Shown here: positions 6,560-8,817 of the stretch, one piece after another
Numbering within the stretch: position 1 is the first letter of the stretch
How the letters are laid out: each line of letters starts with the position of its first letter
Source: UMGS1387 sp045539625
Lineage (GTDB): Bacteria; Bacillota; Clostridia; Oscillospirales; CAG-382
Direction: 5' to 3'
Length of the DNA stretch: 8,817 nucleotides
Assembly (NCBI GenBank): GCA_045539625.1
Contig: JAZQFS010000099.1
Coordinates: 1 to 8,817, forward strand
Notes under the pieces: model-generated
Database searches by the model: none
What the model was told of the DNA's origin: nothing
What the model saw: only the letters and a program-made list of their open reading frames with translations
Position numbers and translations under genes: made by a program

Positions 6560-7636
6560 TTACTTGGAAGTGATAACAACTGCTCTGAGAGCTGCAACCC
6601 AATCAACCTTGCAACCGAAGGATTCGGAGATTGCTCTTACGGGAACCATTGTAAATCCGCCGCCCATAATCTGTGCGGGAACATCAAGCTCGTAAGCAAC
6701 CTGTCCGTTCTTGTAAAGCTTTGTGTCGCCGATTGTAAGCTTGATTACATCACTGCCTCTTGTAGCTGTTACGGTCTTTGTAGCACCGTCCCATTCAACC
6801 TTTGCACCAAGTGCTTCGAAGATTGCACGAAGAGGAACGAGGGTTCTGCCTTCAACAATAACAGGAGCCTGGTCAGCAAAGTCGATTCTGCCGCCGTCAA
6901 GGAATACGGAAACTTCGGGAGCTGCAGGTGCAGGATTTACTTCAACTGTGTAAGCGAAAGCATCCTTTTCGGAAGCGATTCTGGAAGCAGATACTACAAC
7001 GTGAGCCTTGCCGCCGAGAAGCTTATCAAAGTCAAAGGTATTTTCTGTTGTGTATGTAAGATTGCCCTTTGTATACTTAATCTGGTAGAGGCCGTCAGCG
7101 TTCTTAAGGAACTGAACTGTCAGGCAGTCACCTGTCTTGACATCGAACAGCTCGGGAGCTGTAGCAACAGAAGCAATTGCCTTGAAGCTTGTTGCACCTT
7201 CATAGATTTCAAGCTTCTTGGTGGCGAATCTGATAAGGTTTATGTAACCGGGGTTACCTGCAACGTCGCTAACTTGGAACATCTGAGGCTTTGCAAGTGC
7301 ACCGATGTACATCCAGCAGTCTGTTGCAGCATCAACAGCGGGAACCTTTGTGTAAGTTACTCTGATTGTAAGGTTTTCAAGAGCATATGTGTTCTTGGAA
7401 GCAACACCGCCCCAGTTTACACCGTTCTGATAGTAACCGCCGTGTGTTACGTCAACAACATTTGCAGCCTTTTCGGTGATGGTTACGGGAGAGTTTTCAG
7501 CAACAACTGCCTTTTCAGCGTTAACGAGGTTAAAGCCGTTACCTGCAACCCAGTTTTCTGTATCAGCAGCGCCTACTACAATTGCCATAGTAACGAGCAT
7601 CATTACAGAAAGAGCAAATACAAGAATTTTTTTCAT
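6560..7636 (-). CDS. secreted protein with C-terminal Cu-amine-oxidase-N (stalk) domain
   Basis: 358-residue exported protein of unknown function. The start at 7636 is chosen because GGAGG lies 9 nt upstream and a clean signal peptide follows (MKK, a hydrophobic stretch to about residue 20, likely cleavage near VGA-A at 23/24); a start at 7702 would overlap the promoter. Residues about 25-234 form a beta-rich domain I do not recognise; its alternating hydrophobic strands and aromatic residues (GGYYQNGVNWGG at 66-77) would suit a lectin-like sandwich, but that is a guess. A proline/alanine linker (235-240) leads to the C-terminal domain (about 243-358), which has two copies of the stalk-domain pattern: VEGRTLVPLRAIFEALGAKV (261-280) and GGGFTMVPVRAISESFGCKV (325-344). 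Such domains occur on Gram-positive surface and secreted proteins; despite the Pfam name they imply no oxidase activity. It is a single-gene unit with its own strong promoter and terminator, so it is probably well expressed. Confidence 0.9.
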   Translation of the reverse strand: MKKILVFALSVMMLVTMAIVVGAADTENWVAGNGFNLVNAEKAVVAENSPVTITEKAANVVDVTHGGYYQNGVNWGGVASKNTYALENLTIRVTYTKVPAVDAATDCWMYIGALAKPQMFQVSDVAGNPGYINLIRFATKKLEIYEGATSFKAIASVATAPELFDVKTGDCLTVQFLKNADGLYQIKYTKGNLTYTTENTFDFDKLLGGKAHVVVSASRIASEKDAFAYTVEVNPAPAAPEVSVFLDGGRIDFADQAPVIVEGRTLVPLRAIFEALGAKVEWDGATKTVTATRGSDVIKLTIGDTKLYKNGQVAYELDVPAQIMGGGFTMVPVRAISESFGCKVDWVAALRAVVITSK

Positions 7637-7669
7637 AATATTATACCTCCGTATATTATTTATGGTTTG

Positions 7670-7698
7670 ATTATAACACAGCTTATTCAATTTGTCAA
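7670..7698 (-). promoter_or_regulatory. consensus extended -10 promoter of the stalk-domain gene
   Basis: On the minus strand TTGACA (7698-7693), a 17-bp spacer and TATAAT (7675-7670), with TG one base upstream of the -10 (7678-7677), an extended -10. Transcription should start near 7663, leaving a leader of about 27 nt with GGAGG at 7650-7646. All elements match the sigma-A consensus, predicting strong constitutive expression. Confidence 0.92.
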
Positions 7699-7778
7699 AC
7701 ATTTGGCGAAAAAAATCTCACAATTTTAGTAACAATTTTGCTTTTTAAACTTTAAGAAGAAAAGTTCTCACCTGTGTT

Positions 7779-7803
7779 GGACGATGTAGGCATCGTCCCC
7801 TAC
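7779..7803. repeat. GC-rich palindrome, possible dispersed intergenic repeat
   Basis: GGACGATG (7779-7786) and CATCGTCC (7791-7798) form an 8-bp stem with a 4-nt loop. A competing fold pairs GTAGG (7786-7790) with CCTAC (7799-7803). On the minus strand it begins GTAGGGGACGATGCC. Short GTAGGGG-type palindromes recur between genes in many gut Clostridia as far as I recall, so this may be one copy of a family; only one copy is in the window. Confidence 0.45.
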
Positions 7804-7821
7804 GTTTTCGTGTTCGGAATA

Positions 7822-7857
7822 TAAAGAAGCCCGTGAGTCGGTGTTTGACTCACGGGC
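7822..7857 (-). terminator. intrinsic terminator downstream of the oxidoreductase gene
   Basis: GCCCGTGAGTC (7829-7839) pairs perfectly with GACTCACGGGC (7847-7857), an 11-bp stem with a 7-nt loop. On the minus strand it is followed by TTCTTTAT (7828-7821), a moderately T-rich tail. It lies about 150 bp after the oxidoreductase stop codon and is the only terminator-like structure in that interval, so it probably ends that transcript together with the structured segment upstream. Confidence 0.75.
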
Positions 7858-7883
7858 GGATAATTTGTGCTTGTTGTGATATA

Positions 7884-7980
7884 CGCAGAGAATGAACTTT
7901 GGTAGTCTTTCCGTCCGACTTACTGACGGGAAGACGGCTGTTCGGGAACTAAAACTCAGTTACCGCATACACTTTCTGCG
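7884..7980 (-). ncRNA. candidate structured RNA or 3'-UTR element
   Basis: On the minus strand the ends of this segment can pair: CGCAGAAAGTG (7980-7970) with CATTCTCTGCG (7894-7884), ten of eleven positions allowing one G-U. Inside, GGTA (7964-7961) can pair with TACC (7904-7901), directly stacked on GTCTTCCCGTC/GACGGAAAGAC (7935-7925 with 7915-7905; one G-U, 9-nt loop). The result is a closed, branched fold ending 27 bp before a terminator. I recognise no known RNA family, and no promoter of its own is evident, so it may be part of the oxidoreductase 3' UTR rather than a separate RNA. Confidence 0.4.
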
Positions 7981-8004
7981 AATATCGTCAAGGGACATTC
8001 TCGC

Positions 8005-8817
8005 TTAGTTGTAGAGTTCGCCGAGCTTAACAAGACGAGCGTACTTTTCCTTAGCCTTTTCTTCAGCCTTAGCGAAGAGCTCTTCTGCTCTTTCGGGGAA
8101 GGACTGAGCAAGACGGCTGTAACGTGTTTCGCTCTTGATGAAGTCGATGTAGGAAGCAGTGGGTTCCTTGCTGTCAAGTGTGAAGGGATTCTTGCCTTCA
8201 AGCTTGAGTGCAGGATTGTATCTGAACATCTGCCAGTAACCTGCTTCAACTGCCTTCTTCATTTCTGCCTGGCAGTTAGTCATACCGCCCTTAACGCCGT
8301 GCATTTCACAAGGAGCGTAGCAGATTACGATGGAAGGACCGTTATAAGCTTCAGCTTCGCTGATTGCCTTAAGTGTCTGGTTCATATCAGCACCCATAGC
8401 GATCTGAGCAACATATACATAGCCGTAGCTCATAGCGATAGCTGCCAGGTCTTTCTTCTTGGTCTCCTTACCGCCAGCTGCGAACTGAGCGATCGCGCCG
8501 GTAGGGGTAGCCTTGGAAGCCTGTCCGCCGGTATTGGAGTAAACCTCGGTATCGAATACCATGATGTTTACGTCGTGGCCGCTAGCCAGAACATGGTCAA
8601 CACCGCCGAAGCCGATGTCGTATGCCCAACCGTCACCACCGAAGATCCACTGGCTCTTCTTTGCCAGGAAATCCTTATCCTTCAGGATAGCCTGTGCCTT
8701 ATCACAGCCGCAAGCCTCCAGAGCTGCAACCAGCTTATCGGTAGCGGTACCGTTCAGTGCACCAACACTGTAGGTATCCAGCCACTCCTGAGCTGCTGCC
8801 TTTACATCATCGCTGTC
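8005..8817 (-). CDS. nifJ: pyruvate:ferredoxin (flavodoxin) oxidoreductase, C-terminal 270 residues (runs off window)
   Basis: Converts pyruvate and CoA to acetyl-CoA and CO2 while reducing ferredoxin, the central step of clostridial energy metabolism. The fragment carries the thiamine-diphosphate-binding domain: GGDGWAYDIGFGGVDH (residues 61-76) and the NTGGQ motif (95-99) with SKATPTGA after it. C170 in CYAPCEMHG corresponds to the conserved late cysteine that ligates the [4Fe-4S] cluster nearest the cofactor in the Desulfovibrio enzyme. The ending GYWQMFRYNP and GKNPFTLDSKEP is typical of the single-chain (about 1170-1190 residue) form. The frame is open to position 8817, so a start at the internal Met at 8562 is wrong. 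Odd: codon usage changes abruptly between 8446 and 8376. Upstream all eight Leu codons are CTG and all eight Thr codons are ACC; downstream none of nine Leu are CTG and none of five Thr are ACC. Confidence 0.96.
   Translation of the reverse strand, partial: DSDDVKAAAQEWLDTYSVGALNGTATDKLVAALEACGCDKAQAILKDKDFLAKKSQWIFGGDGWAYDIGFGGVDHVLASGHDVNIMVFDTEVYSNTGGQASKATPTGAIAQFAAGGKETKKKDLAAIAMSYGYVYVAQIAMGADMNQTLKAISEAEAYNGPSIVICYAPCEMHGVKGGMTNCQAEMKKAVEAGYWQMFRYNPALKLEGKNPFTLDSKEPTASYIDFIKSETRYSRLAQSFPERAEELFAKAEEKAKEKYARLVKLGELYN

Larger units (their letters stand above)
7741..8004. other. non-coding interval between the oxidoreductase and stalk-domain genes
   Basis: No open frame here has a convincing start and ribosome site. 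The stretch holds, from the oxidoreductase stop downward: a foldable 97-nt segment, an 11-bp-stem terminator, and a GC-rich palindrome (each listed separately). The remaining sequence up to the stalk promoter is AT-rich with nothing I can name. Confidence 0.7.

Noticed and set aside
7637..7702. Longer N-terminus (start at 7702) for the stalk-domain protein
   Set aside because: It would overlap the -35/-10 promoter and put 22 residues in front of a clear signal peptide; the start at 7636 has a GGAGG site.
7001..7729. 242-codon plus-strand open frame opposite the stalk-domain gene
   Set aside because: It runs through the signal peptide, ribosome site and promoter of the minus-strand gene and has no domain signature.
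7968..7991. TTGACG as a -35 for an independent small RNA
   Set aside because: No acceptable -10 at the right distance (ATGCGG lies there).
7955..7993. 12-codon minus-strand frame ATG...TAA (MSLDDIRRKCMR) after the oxidoreductase
   Set aside because: No properly spaced ribosome site, too short to judge, and it lies inside the foldable RNA segment.

Overview
The window looks like a piece of chromosome from a strictly anaerobic, low-to-moderate GC Clostridia-type bacterium, probably a gut Oscillospirales/Ruminococcaceae-like organism. The reasons are a class III (oxygen-sensitive) ribonucleotide reductase with its radical-SAM activase, a single-chain pyruvate:ferredoxin oxidoreductase, a secreted protein ending in a Cu-amine-oxidase-N (PF07833-type) stalk domain, and strong purine-rich ribosome binding sites. 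The exact genus cannot be read from the sequence. Every gene I can support is on the minus strand; I see no credible plus-strand gene, tRNA, rRNA, CRISPR array or insertion sequence.

Layout in transcription order (high to low coordinates). 8817-8005: C-terminal 270 residues of pyruvate:ferredoxin oxidoreductase, running off the window. 8004-7741: a non-coding stretch with a foldable 97-nt segment, a strong intrinsic terminator and a small GC-rich palindrome. 7698-6560: a near-perfect extended -10 promoter, then a secreted 358-residue stalk-domain protein closed by a strong terminator. 6481-3852: a large GH20-like glycosidase gene whose first ~30 codons lie in another frame, so it appears split by a frameshift at a short C-run. 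3834-3142: nrdG, only 17 bp after the glycosidase. 3141-3045: a regulatory interval with a perfect sigma-70 promoter (TTGACA-17-TATAAT) flanked by two NrdR-box-like palindromes 73 bp apart. 3044-663: nrdD, whose product carries an extra C-terminal redoxin domain (CPNC). 611-1: the N-terminal 203 residues of a thioredoxin-reductase-like flavoprotein, running off the window.

How the parts fit: nrdG makes the activase that puts the glycyl radical on NrdD; NrdD reduces ribonucleoside triphosphates. The fused redoxin domain and the adjacent TrxB-like flavoprotein suggest that electrons arrive through a dithiol relay instead of formate. The visible half of the TrxB homologue lacks the usual HRRxxxR NADPH-phosphate motif, so its donor may be something other than NADPH. 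This NrdD-redoxin plus atypical TrxB unit under an NrdR-like operator is the most interesting system here. Second is an abrupt codon-usage switch inside the oxidoreductase gene, which suggests recombination or an assembly chimera.
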